A stretch of 64,000 nucleotides of DNA from Tenrec ecaudatus. Lineage: Eukaryota; Chordata; Mammalia; Afrosoricida; Tenrecidae. This document shows, piece after piece, positions 21,541-32,847 of the stretch. The position numbers were made by a program, and so were the translations under genes. The first letter of the stretch is position 1, and each line of letters begins with the position of its first letter. The stretch lies in NCBI RefSeq assembly GCF_050624435.1, contig NC_134547.1, positions 28,940,419 to 29,004,418 on the forward strand, in the 5' to 3' direction. Under the pieces are notes generated by a model. That model had not been told where the DNA came from and searched no databases. It saw only the letters and a list, made by a program, of their open reading frames with translations.

Positions 21541-22003
21541 TGTAAGGTAGATGTAGCGATGGGAAGAGAAAGAAGGCAAAGGTAGAAAATAGTTTTAAAG
21601 GTTTATTTCAGAGCTCCTGGGCAAGGTTCACAGGTCCCGAGAAGTCTCACCACCCAGGAGGGAGGGGAGTACAGAGAAAGGGACGGGAGCATCCTGAGTT
21701 TCCGGGTGAGGTTCATAGGTCCCCAGCTGGACACTCAAGAAGTTTCACTGTCCAGGGGAGAGAGGTGGAGTTTTATAACCCAGGTCTAGGGGAGAGAGTA
21801 GCTGGATAATTTTCTACTGCAACTTTGTTGTCTGCAGATCCAGGCTAAGCAACAATGTTCAAAGTTATCTGTAATGGTTAACCTTCTGCACCTGGGCTGG
21901 AAAGCCACTGAAGGGGAGGGGGAGGTCTGGCCTTCAAGTGTTTTCACCAGCTCTGGGCATCCCTCCACTTGCCCACCCGGTCAACTCCCATCTCTGCCTG
22001 ACA
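21541..22003 (-). repeat. 5' LTR of the provirus (463 bp)
   Basis: It reads TGTAAGGTAG at the plus-strand start and CTGCCTGACA at the end, followed by the target duplication AAACC. It contains two related tandem segments of about 90 bp, starting near 21610 and 21700, that are reduced to one in the partner LTR. Confidence 0.9.
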
Positions 22004-22008
22004 AAACC

Positions 22009-22732
22009 ATCTATGCCAGCTAACATAACATGTCTCACAAAGAGAAGCTGTTCCGTCCATCACATTAAGGGTGAGTTCTTTACATGTTCAATCAGTATGG
22101 CCTGAGAATGATGTTATAAAAAGCCAAATGGACCCTGGACCAAAAAAGGTTCCCCACCTCTGCTTAAAGTGTGGTTACAGGGGACATGAAGTAGTTAAGT
22201 TCTAGAGATTGAGAAAAAAAATCAGCTCATTTCAACTCAGGGAGTTAGGTAAAGTTTAAAAGTTTAGTTACAATGGCAATGGCAATGACACCACCAATAA
22301 CAGGGCACAAGGGAACAATAACACCTTCAAGGAATTTGGGTCTGTTTTCTGCTCCTGGAAAGGCAACGATCCCAAATCACTAATGCCATTGTCACCGTCT
22401 CTCTAGAGCACCTTTCAGCCCAAGAGTCTAATCAATTCCTGAAGGAAGGCATTTTCTTGGGGGGAACAGAGGGAAGGGGGTGCAGTTAATGCCTTCAGTG
22501 TAGCTTGAACTTCTTCCTTCAATGTTTGATCGCATGCTAACTCCTGAAATAGTTAGACATCCACAGCTGACTGCTTGCTGCTTATAATGTTGCTCATTTT
22601 CCCATGTAAAGAAGGAAGACAATACCAGTAACGATGCACATGTGGGGTTTCTGTCGACTCTTCTTTTGAAATGCTGTCATCGAGAATACACTTCTAGCTC
22701 AATAAGAATATATGATCGGTTGGAAGAGGGGC
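22009..22732. other. Intergenic sequence without identified elements
   Basis: No gene or nameable repeat is visible between the provirus and the SINE at 22733. Confidence 0.55.
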
Positions 22733-22895
22733 TTGCTGGGTCAGTGATAGCATTCTGGCCTTCCATGCGGGACTCCAGATCTTCTCTGCTTCTGAGAAGC
22801 AACCAGTGGATGCCCAGTGGGTCACACCTGTCCAGTCCCATTGTGCATGAGGGCGCCATGACTCTGAGTTGGCAGCTAACAATAGCAATGAAAGC
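22733..22895 (+). repeat. tRNA-Gly-like SINE
   Basis: GTCAGTGATAGCATTCTGGC and the following CCATGCGGGACTCCAGATC resemble a tRNA-Gly head; the tail GCCATGACTCTGAGTTGGC is shared with AfroSINE. Confidence 0.65.
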
Positions 22896-23014
22896 CTAAT
22901 ACTGTGCTCTCAGGAAATATTTGATTTGACATCTTCTTTCAGAAAGGTCACAAGGAAAAGACAAGCCAGTCAGGGTGCAGTATAGCACCAATGAAACAAC
23001 TTTCCTCTAGTTCT

Positions 23015-25369
23015 TTTTAAAAAAATAATTTTATTAGCGACTCATACAACTCGTCACAATCTATACATCCATCCATTGTGTCAAGCACATTTGTACCTTT
23101 GTTGTTATCATCATTTTCAAAACATTTTCTTTCTACCTAAGCCCTTGGTATCAGCTCCTCATTTTCCCTTCCCTCCTCTGCCCTCTCTCCCTCACAAACC
23201 CTTAATAATTTATAAATTATTATTATTTTGTCATGTCTTACACTGTCCAATGTCTCCCTTCACCTGCTTTTCTGTTGTCCATTCACCAGGGAGGGGGTTA
23301 TATGTAGATCATTCTAATCGGTTCCTCCTTTCGACCCCACCTTCCCCTTCCCTCCTGGTATCACTATCTCATTATTGGTCCTGAGGGGTTTATCTGTTCT
23401 AGATTCCCTGTGTTTCCAGTTCTTATCTGTACCAATGTTCATCCTCTGATCTAGCCGGATTTGTAAGGTAGAAATGGGATCATGATAGTGGGGCAAGGGG
23501 AGGAAGCATTAAAGAATTAGAGCAGTGGTTCTCAACCTTTCTCATGCCACCACCCTTTAATACAGTTCCTCATGTTGGGGTGACCCCCAACCATAAACTT
23601 ATTTTCATTGCTACTTCATAACTGTAATTTGGCTACTGTTAAGAATCATAATGTAAATATCAGATATACAGGATGTATTTTCAGTGTTACAAATTAAACA
23701 TAAGGCACAGTGATTAATCACAAACACAATATGTAATTAAATATTGTGAAATATTTAATAAATGAAAATTTGTCTTGAAGCATGGTGTAGCATGGGTAAC
23801 AGTCTTCATGCTGGTACTCGTATGTGGGCATATCTGCTTGTGGGTAGACCTGCCTGGAGACAGATAGGGGAGCGGTGTCTCAGTTCCTAAGACCATCGGA
23901 AATATGTGTTTCCATTGGTCTTAGGCGACCCTGTGAAAAGGTTGTTCAACCCCCAAAGGGGTCACAACCCACAGGTGGAGAACCGCTGAACTGGAGGAAA
24001 GTTGTGTTTCATATCGTTGCTACCCTGCACCCTGACTGGCTCGTCTCCTCCCTGAGACCCTTCTGTAAGGGGCTGTCCAGTTGTCTACAGATGGGCTTTG
24101 TGTCTCGACTCCACACTCCCCCTCATTCACGATATATTTTGTTCTTTGATACCTGATTCTATTGACACCTCGTGATCACACAGGCTGGTGTGCTTCTTCC
24201 ATGTGGGCTTTGTTGCTTCTCCACTAGATGGTCTTTTGTTTATCTTTAAGTCTTTAAGACCCCAGATGCTATATCTTTTGAAAGCCCAGGCACCATCAGC
24301 TTTCTTCACCATATTTGTTTATGCACCCAATTTGTTGGGGCGATTCTGTCAGGAAGGTGAGCATCATAGAATGCTAGTTTAATAGAACAAAGTGTTCTTG
24401 TTACTATGTTAATACTAAATACCTATAAATATATTCACATAGCTCTATTTCCCCATCGTCATATATAAATATATTTATATATGTACATGCCTGGTTTTAG
24501 ACCTCTATAAATGCCCTTTACCTTCTAGTTCTTTCCTCTATTTCTTTTTTTCTTCTAGTCCCACTATCATGTTCAGCCTTCATTTGGGTTTCAGTAATTC
24601 TTCTTGTTACATTGCCCTTGATCAAGCCCTACCAGGTCTCCTACTTCCTCCTCGCCATCAATCTTGGATCACTTGTTGTTCCCTTGTCCCTAACACCCAT
24701 TTCCTTTCCCCAGATCCCCCTCTCCCATGTTCCCCCAGGAACCGTAGGTCCCATTGCTTTCTCCTCCAGATTATTTATCCTACCTATCTTATCTAGATAG
24801 ACCTGCAGAGATAATAATATGAACAAAAAAGAAGAAAGAGCAAAACAGAGCAAGAAAACAAAACAAAAGGACAAAAATTATCTATAAGTAGTTCAATTTC
24901 TGTTTGTTGACATCTAGGAGTGTTTTCCAGTTGAGTCTGATGGGGTGCCACACCCTGGCCCCAAAGTCTATTTTTGGTATTCCCTGGGGACTTCATTGTT
25001 CTGTTCCCCTTGCTGTTCTGTTGCACGCCCTTAGTGTTTCACCTCAGTGTGGTGGGGTCAGATTGGCATTGTTGCCCCCCGTAGTGCTATGGGTCAGTGA
25101 GGGGTGTTGTGTCTCATAGTGGGACTGGCCCTATTATCCTCTCTGTGCTTTGACTGCTCTGAGCGGTAACTTCATCCTTGTTGGGGCTTGGTGTGCCAAG
25201 AGGTGTTCCACTCTTTCTTCCTCTCCCTTCATTTGCTTCTGTGTGCTCTGATCAGACATGTCCCTTTCCCTGAGCTGTAACTTCAGTGCTGTCCTCTGAA
25301 GTGAATTCTTCTTTAGGGAGAGGGTGCTGTCCACATAGTTGGGATTACGGCCAGCCCCTCAGACCTTTT
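23015..25369 (-). mobile_element. 5'-truncated L1, antisense, nested in the L1 at 22955-25850
   Basis: On the minus strand this is nearly the whole L1 3' UTR, from the GGTCTGAGGGGC block (25365) to the poly-A end (23015). It is interrupted by a SPIN element (23523-23988). The flanking duplication TTTCCTCTAGTTCT (23001-23014 and 25370-25383) shows a normal target-primed insertion. It holds one copy of the roughly 250-bp unit that is doubled in two other L1 copies. Confidence 0.88.
23523..23988. mobile_element. SPIN-type hAT element, 466 bp, inserted in L1
   Basis: It starts CAGTGGTTCTCAACC and ends GGTGGAGAACCGCTG. It is a longer, still non-coding version of the copies at 6023 and 10497. Flanks AATTAGAG and AACTGGAG (6 of 8) are the duplicated L1 sequence. 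Confidence 0.9.
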
Positions 25370-25850
25370 TCCTCTAGTTCTGTAATGCTTTGTCCCCCAC
25401 ACTGTCATGACCCCAATTCTACCTTACAAATCTGACTAAACTAGAGCATGTATATGGGTACAGATGAGAGCTAGAAACACAGGGAATCAAGAACAAATAA
25501 ATCCCTCAGGACCAATAATGAGAGAAGCTATAACAGAAGGGTAAGGGGAAATTGGGGGGGAGAAAGGGGAAACTGATCACAATGACCTACATCTAATCCC
25601 CTCCTAGAGGGACGGACAACAGAATAGTGGATGAAGAGACACAATGGTCTGTGTAAGACATGAAAAAAATAATTTTTAAATTATCAAGGGTTCATGAGGG
25701 AGGGAGGGAGGGTAGGGAAAGGAGGAGGGAAATGAGGAGCTGATACCAAGGGCTCAAGTAGAAAGAAATGTTTTGAAAATGATGATGGCAAGAAAGGTAC
25801 AAATATGGATTGTGATATGAGCCCCCAATAAACTGATTTTAAAATAACAT

Positions 25851-26218
25851 AAAATTAAAAAGAAATATGTGTTTGAAGAGGGGAGTTCCATCATTCTTTC
25901 TGTAACTTGAATTATAGTGATTAAAACAAAATCCCTTTAATGGCCCAAATGACAAAAGAGGTTAGGGAGACAAGGAAGAGCTGAGATGTGCATTCCTGTA
26001 ACAGTTAAACCACACATACCAGCTGGACCATCACCAGAGCTCGAGTCCCCCAAGACTGCATTTCAGAGACTTTCACCTGCTTGAAAGTCATCCCAGGGGC
26101 TCACCCCATCCCCCATAGGGGCCACAGTTGGCTCTGTGATCTAGAAGGTAAGCCACAGATTCTCTGCCTAGACTCATAGAAGCAGGTTCTGTCCCTGAAG
26201 CATCAACTGACCCTAACC
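25851..26218. other. Intergenic sequence without identified elements
   Basis: No gene or nameable repeat is seen. Confidence 0.55.
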
Positions 26219-26414
26219 AAAACAAAAACCCAACGCACTGTCATTCAGTGGATGCTGGCTCTTAGAGACCCTATAGGACAGGGTAGACCTGCCCCTGTGA
26301 GTTTCTGAGACTGGAACTCAAAAACAGGAGTAGACAGCCCACCTTTCTCCGTGGAGCAGCTCAACTCGTGGTTTGCAGCCCAGTGCACAACCACTATGCA
26401 ACCAGGGCTCCTCA
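26219..26414 (-). repeat. AfroSINE
   Basis: Minus-strand copy: AGACCCTATAGGACAGGGTA near one end and TATGCAACCAGGGCTCC at the head. Confidence 0.85.
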
Positions 26415-26886
26415 ACCAGCCCTGGAACCCTCATTAAAGCTGGGTTCCCAAGCCCCAGCATGCCAGCCCATCCCAGAGATACCACATGTGGCAGTCACCC
26501 TGCTAAGTGACAAGTTGGTAGCATTTTTTTTTTTAAGTAACTGATCACAACAGCCTTCTAAAGAGCCAGTCTCTCTTCAGAGGGAAGTAACATCTCAGGG
26601 ACAGATCAATGTGGAACCAACGGGTGAAAGTCCACAAACAGTCCTGCACTCACTCCTCACTCGCCATCTCAATGCCCTGGCAGCCTGGGTTTGCCCCCTC
26701 CCCCAGCAAGATTCCTAACAGGAGCCCCAGCAGTGGCTAAGCAGTCAACGACTACCAGAAAGGTCTTCAGTTTGTAGTCAACCAGCTGCTCCTGGAAAAA
26801 ACACATGGTGGGATACTCATTCCCCCACAGACCAGTAAGAAAAAGAAACAGCACAGCTGAAATGATAGAAAAAGGCTACTCACAGG
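26415..26886. other. Intergenic sequence without identified elements
   Basis: A poly-T run lies at 26526-26534. No gene or nameable repeat is seen. Confidence 0.55.
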
Positions 26887-27075
26887 CCGGGAGCCTGGGG
26901 CGCAGCAGTGTACTCACTGCCAACCAAAAGGTTGACCACTGGCGCCCGTGCCAAACTAGACCTGGCGGTCTGCTCCCATAAACATTACTGCCTAGAAAGT
27001 CTATTGAGCAGTTCTGCTTTTTCCTGTGGGATCCTATTAATATCAACTTAATGGCACCTAATGACAATATTTAAA
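26887..27075 (+). repeat. AfroSINE or related SINE, diverged
   Basis: GGAGCCTGGGGCGCAGCAGT at the head and AACCAAAAGGTTGACCA in the second block match AfroSINE; the tail CAACTTAATGGCACCTAATG resembles the RTE 3' end instead. Confidence 0.65.
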
Positions 27076-27385
27076 GGTGTCTCACAAAGACTACAAATAG
27101 CCAATAAGCTTTTGGAAGGATGCCTAGTTTCTCATGCAGTGAAACCACCAGATGACATTTGCAAAACTGTCCGTGTTGCTGGCCAAACAGCTGGAGGAGG
27201 AGAAAGTCAGTGTGGCTTTTGGGGATGGTTGCTGGGCAGCACCTGTTAAATATATAGTGTGGGTACCGTGCATTCCACAACCTTCTCTTATGTCTGTCCT
27301 AGAAACACACATGGACACAAAGTGAAGTAAGTGGAGTAGTCTGTCGTGGAGAAATTGAGAGAGCCTCCCACCATCCCAATGCCCA

Positions 27386-28535
27386 CTGGTACGGATTAAA
27401 TTGCATAACCGCAAAATATGTGTCAACTTGGCTAAGCTGTGGTTCTCGGTTTTATGAGACCATCCTCCATTTTGTAGTCTGATACAGTTATTCTACGAGA
27501 GTTAGAATAACTCTCTAAGGTATTAATAAGACAGTATTAGAGGCAGTTAACTTAATGAGGCAAGATGCAATCCACTAGATTTGGCTGTATTTGAGTCAAT
27601 CTCTTTGGAGATAGAAAAGAGATTTAAGAAGTGATCAGAGACAGAGGAACCTACTACCAGCAAGAAAGAACAGCTAACAGAATGTGTTTTTATACCTGGG
27701 GTTCCCATGCTGAGGGTCTCCTAGACCCAGGGGAAGGTTGCTATCAAGACACATAAAGATCTTCAAGGGATGCCAAGCCCACAGATGTTGAAAAAGGAGA
27801 CAGGGACCTTCCCCACACACCTTGAGTTGGCACCCTGAATTTAGACTTACAGGCTGTGGGAAGCAGAAAGGTTACATGCCAAACCTAAAATACTGCTGGC
27901 TAACACATGGCTATCCACTTGGAGGTCGGCTGCTTAAAGGTTAGCTCTCTGAGGGTTGTCAGCCATCTAGAGCAATGGGACCCTATAGTTTGTCCCACCC
28001 TAGGTGGGGCCCACCCCCTTCTGATAAAGATAGTGGATTGTTTCCCCTGAAGGAGCTCCTGAAGACAAGGTCAAGCCAACTCAGGTAGGAGCAAGGTTAG
28101 GCTGCCACCTTGAATCTAAGGTCTGCCCATCTTGCCACATGTATGCCCCTATGTGTATACCCCTAGCTCGTCCCCTTCCTGTCACGCATATGCCTATTGT
28201 ACAACACCTTCCTGTTACGAATGTAGTTATCTGTAATTACGGGGGATTGCACCCCCCCCCCCAAGTGTTTATAAGCCTTGGTTAGAAATATGATCACTCT
28301 CTCTGTGCAGACCTGGCTGTTGAGATCATGGCTGTCTGAGAGTTGAGCAATTGCATGCCTTATCTTGTCTGATGTCTTTAACTTTACCCCTCAATTACAC
28401 AACCACCCCTTGGACCTGTTCGATTGTGGGGCTGGTACCCCACGATAGGCTTCTAAACTATGAGAGAATAATTTTTATGTGTTATAGCCCTCCACTTGTG
28501 GTATTTCTGTGATAGCAGCTGCAGAGAAATAAGCC
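27386..28535 (+). mobile_element. MaLR/ERVL-like solo LTR, split by later material
   Basis: The left part (27386-27880) has AAAATATGTGTCAACTTGGC and GATTTAAGAAG-type blocks of ancient mammalian LTRs. The right part (28447-28535) has CCACTTGTGGTATTTCTGTG followed by ATAGCAGC, the end of such LTRs. The middle (about 27885-28442) is unrelated and holds another LTR-like sequence. Exact ends are not certain. Confidence 0.5.
27991..28442 (+). mobile_element. Possible class I solo LTR
   Basis: The stretch begins TGTCCCACCC and ends GGTACCCCA. It contains a TATA-like TTTATAAGCC at 28267 followed by promoter-like sequence, in the order expected of a gammaretroviral LTR. I found no target duplication, so this is tentative. 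Confidence 0.35.
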
Positions 28536-28849
28536 ATCCACCAACAGGGGGGTGGAATGGGGGGGTTGCTCTGATTCATGACAGAGCCAGGCAAAGAATG
28601 TTGCATGGCAGTAAATGGAAACATATGACCTCTAGGAGCACTGACCAGGAGGGACTTTACAAACACTCATCCTATATTTATGTTAAAAACATGGTGTACA
28701 TGGGATTTATCCTAGCATTGAAACGTTAGTTTAACATCCAAAAGTCAATTCATGCCAAGTTACAGCTAATTTTTTAAAAAAGGCATGGATCCAGGAATGG
28801 GTTTGGGGCTCGAAGTAAATCCCAACTCCAAGTTAAGAACAATCAGTTC

Positions 28850-29150
28850 TTACATCATGGTCCTGCTCAATACCCACTTTCATGAAATGATCATTGGAGA
28901 TAAGGGGGCTACAGCAAAGTGTGGTGAAAAACCAGATGGTCCCTGCTATCAATCGGAATAGTGTCTAGGGTCTTAAAGACTTTTTTCAAACAAGCAGCCA
29001 TCTAAGCGAGGAGTCAACTAAGTACACTCAGACTGTGTGAAGCACACCAGCTTATGTGATCCAGATATGAAAATTATAAAATTTTACTATGGTAAGGAGA
29101 AAAGCATTGGAGCAAAAATTATGAACACGTAATTTGTAGTGGGCTAGGGG
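28850..29150 (+). repeat. L1 3' UTR fragment, diverged
   Basis: AAAGTGTGGTGAAAAACCAG, then TCTAGGGTCTTAAAGACTTT and GTGAAGCACACCAGC match the 250-bp unit of the L1 3' UTR, with more divergence than the other copies. Confidence 0.6.
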
Positions 29151-29366
29151 GATGGTGGGAACCCCAAATCCATGTGGAGAAGATATAGTCAGGCTGAGCC
29201 ACTGGGAGATCTGCTCTGGCCACAGCCAAGGGTCTTGAACAGCCTTAGTAACAGGCAGACAGCATTGTAATGTTGATTCTGCTGGATCGAACTGGACACT
29301 TGGCCAACTGACAACCGATAGACGTGACCTGAATCTGTTCTGAGCGCAAGTATCTCTTACTGGTTC

Positions 29367-29916
29367 TGTGTTAGTCCAGGTGGACTAGAGAAACAAATTC
29401 ATGGACACTCATGTGTATAAGAAAGAGCTTTATATACAAGAGCAATTGAATATTGAGAAAACATCTCAGCCTAGTTCAGATCACGTCCATAAGTCCAATA
29501 TTAGACAATATGTCCGATACCAATCTATAAAGTTCTCTTCAGATTCATGAAGCACATGCAATGACGCCTAATGCAGGAAGATCACAGATCAGTGAGTGGG
29601 AAGTCTTGTGGCGCCAGTAGTGTTGTAAGCATCTCAGCGCTTTCAGGGGTCTCCACGTGGCTCCTCCAGCTTCCCAGGCTCTGGCTTCATCAGGGTAGCT
29701 TCATGTGGCTTCTTATCAGAAATGTCTTGCAGGGAGTCAGCAGAGAGAGTGTATGTGTCTCCTACTCCAAGGAGGAAATACAGGAGTTCCCAGAACCCTC
29801 CGGAGAAGGCCATGCCCACACAGAGGCCTCATTGGCTGTGACCTGATTGACAGGCTAGACTCCACTTCTTCACTCTTAATCCTCTCAAATTGACAAGCGA
29901 TTATATAACTACCACA
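29367..29916 (+). mobile_element. Solo LTR, ERVL/MaLR-like, perfect 5-bp duplication
   Basis: It begins TGTGTTAGTCCAGG and ends ACTACCACA. The flanks GGTTC at 29362-29366 and 29917-29921 are identical. It is 550 bp, with no coding sequence, and of the same family as the copies at 19468, 43475 and 47244. Confidence 0.9.
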
Positions 29917-29921
29917 GGTTC

Positions 29922-30297
29922 CATGGCAGAAATTTCTTCCCTGGCTTTTTTTTCACTGTTGGGGGTCTTTTCCTTCTTATGCATTATTTGTATCTTTGTC
30001 TGGATACTATTCTGTTTTTATCCTCACCTCCATTGTTTTCTGTCGGGTTTCCCAGCGGTGCAGCGCAGGAGAACAGCTGACACGGGAGACAGGGAATGCA
30101 AGGTTAGGGAGTGCATGATGGGGAGGGAGCTCGAGAATGGATCGTGGTTGCATAACTCATTTGGGAGGTGATTTAACCATGAGAGGGGAGAATGGTTTAA
30201 AAAATTAGATGTGGGGTGATTGTACAACGACTGAATTATATGATATGTAAATTACATGCCAATAAAACTGTTGAAAAACAAAAGAAAAGTAAATTCA
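29922..30297 (+). other. Unassigned sequence, possibly an old L1 3' end
   Basis: The end TTACATGCCAATAAAACTGT followed by an A-rich run resembles ancient L1 3' ends. The preceding 250 bp are not recognised. Confidence 0.35.
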
Positions 30298-30480
30298 TGG
30301 GAGAGGGGCAATGAAGGAGAAGGAGGCCCCCAAGGAGAGGGACAGACACAGTGTCTGTAACAATGGGCTCAAGCTTAAGAACAATTGTGAGGATGGACCA
30401 GGAGCGGGCAGTATGAAGTTCTGTCGTGCACAAGTTTCCTATGGATCCAAACCAACTTGATGGCACCTAACGACAACAAT
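30298..30480 (+). repeat. RTE/BovB-like LINE 3' end
   Basis: CAATGGGCTCAAGC, then CAATTGTGAGGATGG and the end TGATGGCACCTAACGACAAC are the RTE 3' end, also seen at 47786 and 54800. Confidence 0.7.
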
Positions 30481-30483
30481 ATA

Positions 30484-31746
30484 CCTTATATACTCGTATA
30501 TAAGCCGAGTTTTTCAGCACATTTTTAATGCTGAAAAAGCCCACCTCAGCTGATACTCAAATGAGGGCCCCACTCACCTGTTCTCCAGTGCAGTGTGGGC
30601 ATCTCCGTCTCTCCCGCTCATCTGCAGGTGCCCGAAGCCCCTGCGGGTGGTTGGATGACTGCTGATATCACTCTTCTTCTCTCCTGCACGCCGGCAGCCT
30701 CTGTGTTGTCCCTGCCATACTGGGCAAGAACCTGCCTGCTTCTGTGTGCTGGTACCTGGGGCCACCGCATTCTTGTCAGATGAATGTCGGATGTGGCTAC
30801 TCTTCTCCCGCTCTTCTCCAGGGCTGTGACCAATGACGTAACCTTTACAGTTTTATCTGTGCTTGGCCACCCCCTTGCTCCGCCCACACATTGCTGAATA
30901 CTAGTACCGGTATATCTCTGATCTTGGATATACAGTACATTTATTTAAAGTACTTAGTCTGCTATATTTTATTTTTAATTTTCTTATTAATCCCTACCTA
31001 GACCCAGAGTTGACTATACTTATAACTTTGGCCATTATCCCAGGTGGGCTTACATCTGTATTGCAGCCCCTAGACCATGTGTGAAAGATGTGACTTGAAT
31101 GGATGTCATCTGGTCAAGCCCGACTGACAAAAGTTGGAAAGCTGATGAACTCAGACACAGAATTGATAGCAAAGTGAGCTTGTGATGCGTGGGAAGAGAT
31201 TCCAGAGGACATGGTACAATGCACCCTCAAGAAGTGTGGCATTAGTCATACTGTGGATGGCAGTGAGGACAGCGCTCTGTATGAGAGCGACAGCAGTGAT
31301 GGTGATGACTGCGAACTCAGTGAGGACGACAATGTCTGTGCTGACAGCCTCACGCCAGCTGAAGCTGAAGCTCTGTTTGGACAAACAGATGATGAGGAGG
31401 AATCCAGTTTTGAAGGATTTTAACTTGTGTTTCAGCTTGGTTGCTGAGTGAGCTAGGATTTTTATACTTTTAAAATTATTGTTGATACCATATTGTTTTT
31501 GTTGACCCTCTTTTCCACTTACAGAGCTAGTTTTCTGTTTTTCTTTGAAATAAATACTCAAAAACATTTAACCTTCTGATGCCTCAATGTAATTATATTG
31601 TCATCTATTTTTATTTTGAAACTTTCCAGTAGTTGCTGCATTTTCCACCCTAGGCTTATACTCGAGTCAATAAGGTTTCCTCATTTTTATGGTAAAATTA
31701 GGTGCTTCAGCTTATATTCTGGTTGGCTTATACTTGAATATATAGG
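30484..31746 (+). mobile_element. pogo/Tigger-like DNA transposon, internally deleted
   Basis: The ends are inverted repeats of about 25 bp: CCTTATATACTCGTATATAA on the left and, on the complement of the right end, CCTATATATTCAAGTATAAG. Both are flanked by TA, the Tc1/mariner/pogo target. At 1,263 bp it is too short for a full transposase. The right third encodes a transposase C-terminal end (31178-31423). The left third is GC-richer and has a CCAATGACGTAA motif near 30829, perhaps a promoter remnant. Confidence 0.8.
31178..31423 (+). pseudogene. pogo-like transposase C-terminal relic
   Basis: The frame reads CDAWEEIPEDMVQCTLKKCG, continues to an SHTVDGSEDSALYE stretch and ends in an acidic tail with SDSSDGDDCELSEDD and DDEEESS before a TAA stop. 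The AWEEIP...KKCGIS...DGSED arrangement is typical of the C-terminal end of pogo-type DDE transposases. The DNA-binding domain and catalytic core are absent. It may be transcribed but cannot mobilise anything. Confidence 0.7.
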
Positions 31747-31794
31747 TACTCTATTAGTAAAATAAGTTCTACTTCCTCTATTAGTAAAATAAAA

Positions 31795-32515
31795 ACAAAA
31801 TCTACATGATCATCTCAATAGACAGAACAAAATATTGGACAAAATCTATTCTTTTTTTACTTAAAAGATACCATTGAATATATTTCAACAAACTGGAACA
31901 CAAAGTAACATCTTCAACTTCATAAAAGGCATCTATTAAAACCCCCCAAAACCAAAACAAAACAAAAATACCTACTGCTAACACTTTCTCTAAGGTGCCC
32001 TAGTAGTGTAGTTGTTATAAATTGGCTGTGATCCACATGGTCAGCAGTTTGAAACCATCAGTTGCACTGTGGGGGAAAGGTGGGAGGTGCGACTTTCTAC
32101 TCCAGTAAAGAGTTAGAGTCCCTGAAACCGAAAGGGGAAATTCATCCTGTCCAATAGGATCACTATAACAGTGAGAATTTGAGAACACGAGATTTACTAG
32201 TGAGTGATTGGATGGTTTCTCCCTAAGATCAGAATAAGACAAAGGCATGTACTCCTGACACTTCCATTCACCATTATACTGCCAGAGCTATTGGGCAAGA
32301 AAATGAAATAAAAGATATTCTGACTACAAGGGAAGAAGGAAAACCATCTCTTCAGAGATGACATGATCTTAGAAAATCCCAAGGAATGCACTTATAAAAT
32401 TATCAGAAGTAAGTAACATATGAGCTCAACAAGGTTGCAGAATCATGTGAGCAGTATACAAAAAGCAATGGTATTTCTAGACACTTGCAATGAACAACTC
32501 AGAAACTGAATTAAT
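31795..32515 (+). mobile_element. Old L1 ORF2 fragment interrupted by an AfroSINE
   Basis: Two parts (31795-31992 and 32205-32515) carry recognisable but decayed L1 reverse-transcriptase region, such as CATGATCATCTCAATAGACA and GAGATGACATGATCTTAGAA. An AfroSINE lies between them. Confidence 0.65.
31995..32203 (+). repeat. AfroSINE
   Basis: GGTGCCCTAGTAGTGTAGTT at the head, ACTCCAGTAAAGAGTTAGAG in the middle and a GATCACTATAACAGTGAGAA tail. It is inserted in the old L1. Confidence 0.8.
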
Positions 32516-32847
32516 ATGAAGGATGCATCAGGAAGGATAAACAACACACATTTGAGCTGCACAGGCACATAAGTGTGGACTTATCTATTTCTGCCTTCTG
32601 CTATTGTGTGCTGTGAGTATTGGCTTACCTGGAGAGATAAACTGCTCAGTAGGAGAATTGGGCCCAAGAAGTTCAAGCCTGTGTTGTTCCAAGATCAGTT
32701 AGAAATTACACAAGGATTTTCAACTGTGTGGAGATCATTGCCCCTCACCCCAGCCAAGTTCAACTGTACTTAGGAATACATTAACAAAACTCTCAGATTG
32801 AAAAACGGTTGAAATATAGATAGACATAAATATAAATAAGCAGAGGG
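32516..32847. other. Intergenic sequence without identified elements
   Basis: No gene or nameable repeat is seen; A/T-moderate unique-looking sequence. Confidence 0.5.

Larger units (their letters stand above)
14971..22003 (-). mobile_element. Class I endogenous retrovirus (gammaretrovirus-like), defective provirus
   Basis: A 7,033-bp provirus lies on the minus strand. Two LTRs, each starting TGTAAGG and ending CTGACA on the plus strand, bound it, and both flanks carry the 5-bp duplication AAACC (14966-14970 and 22004-22008). In its own 5'-to-3' order it holds a 5' LTR, a tRNA-Phe-like primer site, a leader, a gag relic, a protease relic, an integrase relic, an env relic and a 3' LTR. The reverse transcriptase is missing: the protease DTG (18494-18502) and the RNase H tail (about 18130-18180) are only about 350 bp apart. 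All reading frames carry stops or shifts. A solo LTR (19468-20342) is inserted in gag, so part of the 7 kb is later material. Primer site and env type suggest the ERV-F/H/W neighbourhood of class I; that placement is inference. Confidence 0.92.
22955..25850 (+). mobile_element. 5'-truncated L1 3' UTR, split by an antisense L1
   Basis: The left part (about 22955-23014) and right part (25370-25850) are consecutive pieces of the L1 3' UTR, meeting at TTTCCTCTAGTTCT, which is present once on each side of the inserted L1. The right part ends GAGCCCCCAATAAACTGATT and an A-rich tail. Confidence 0.85.
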
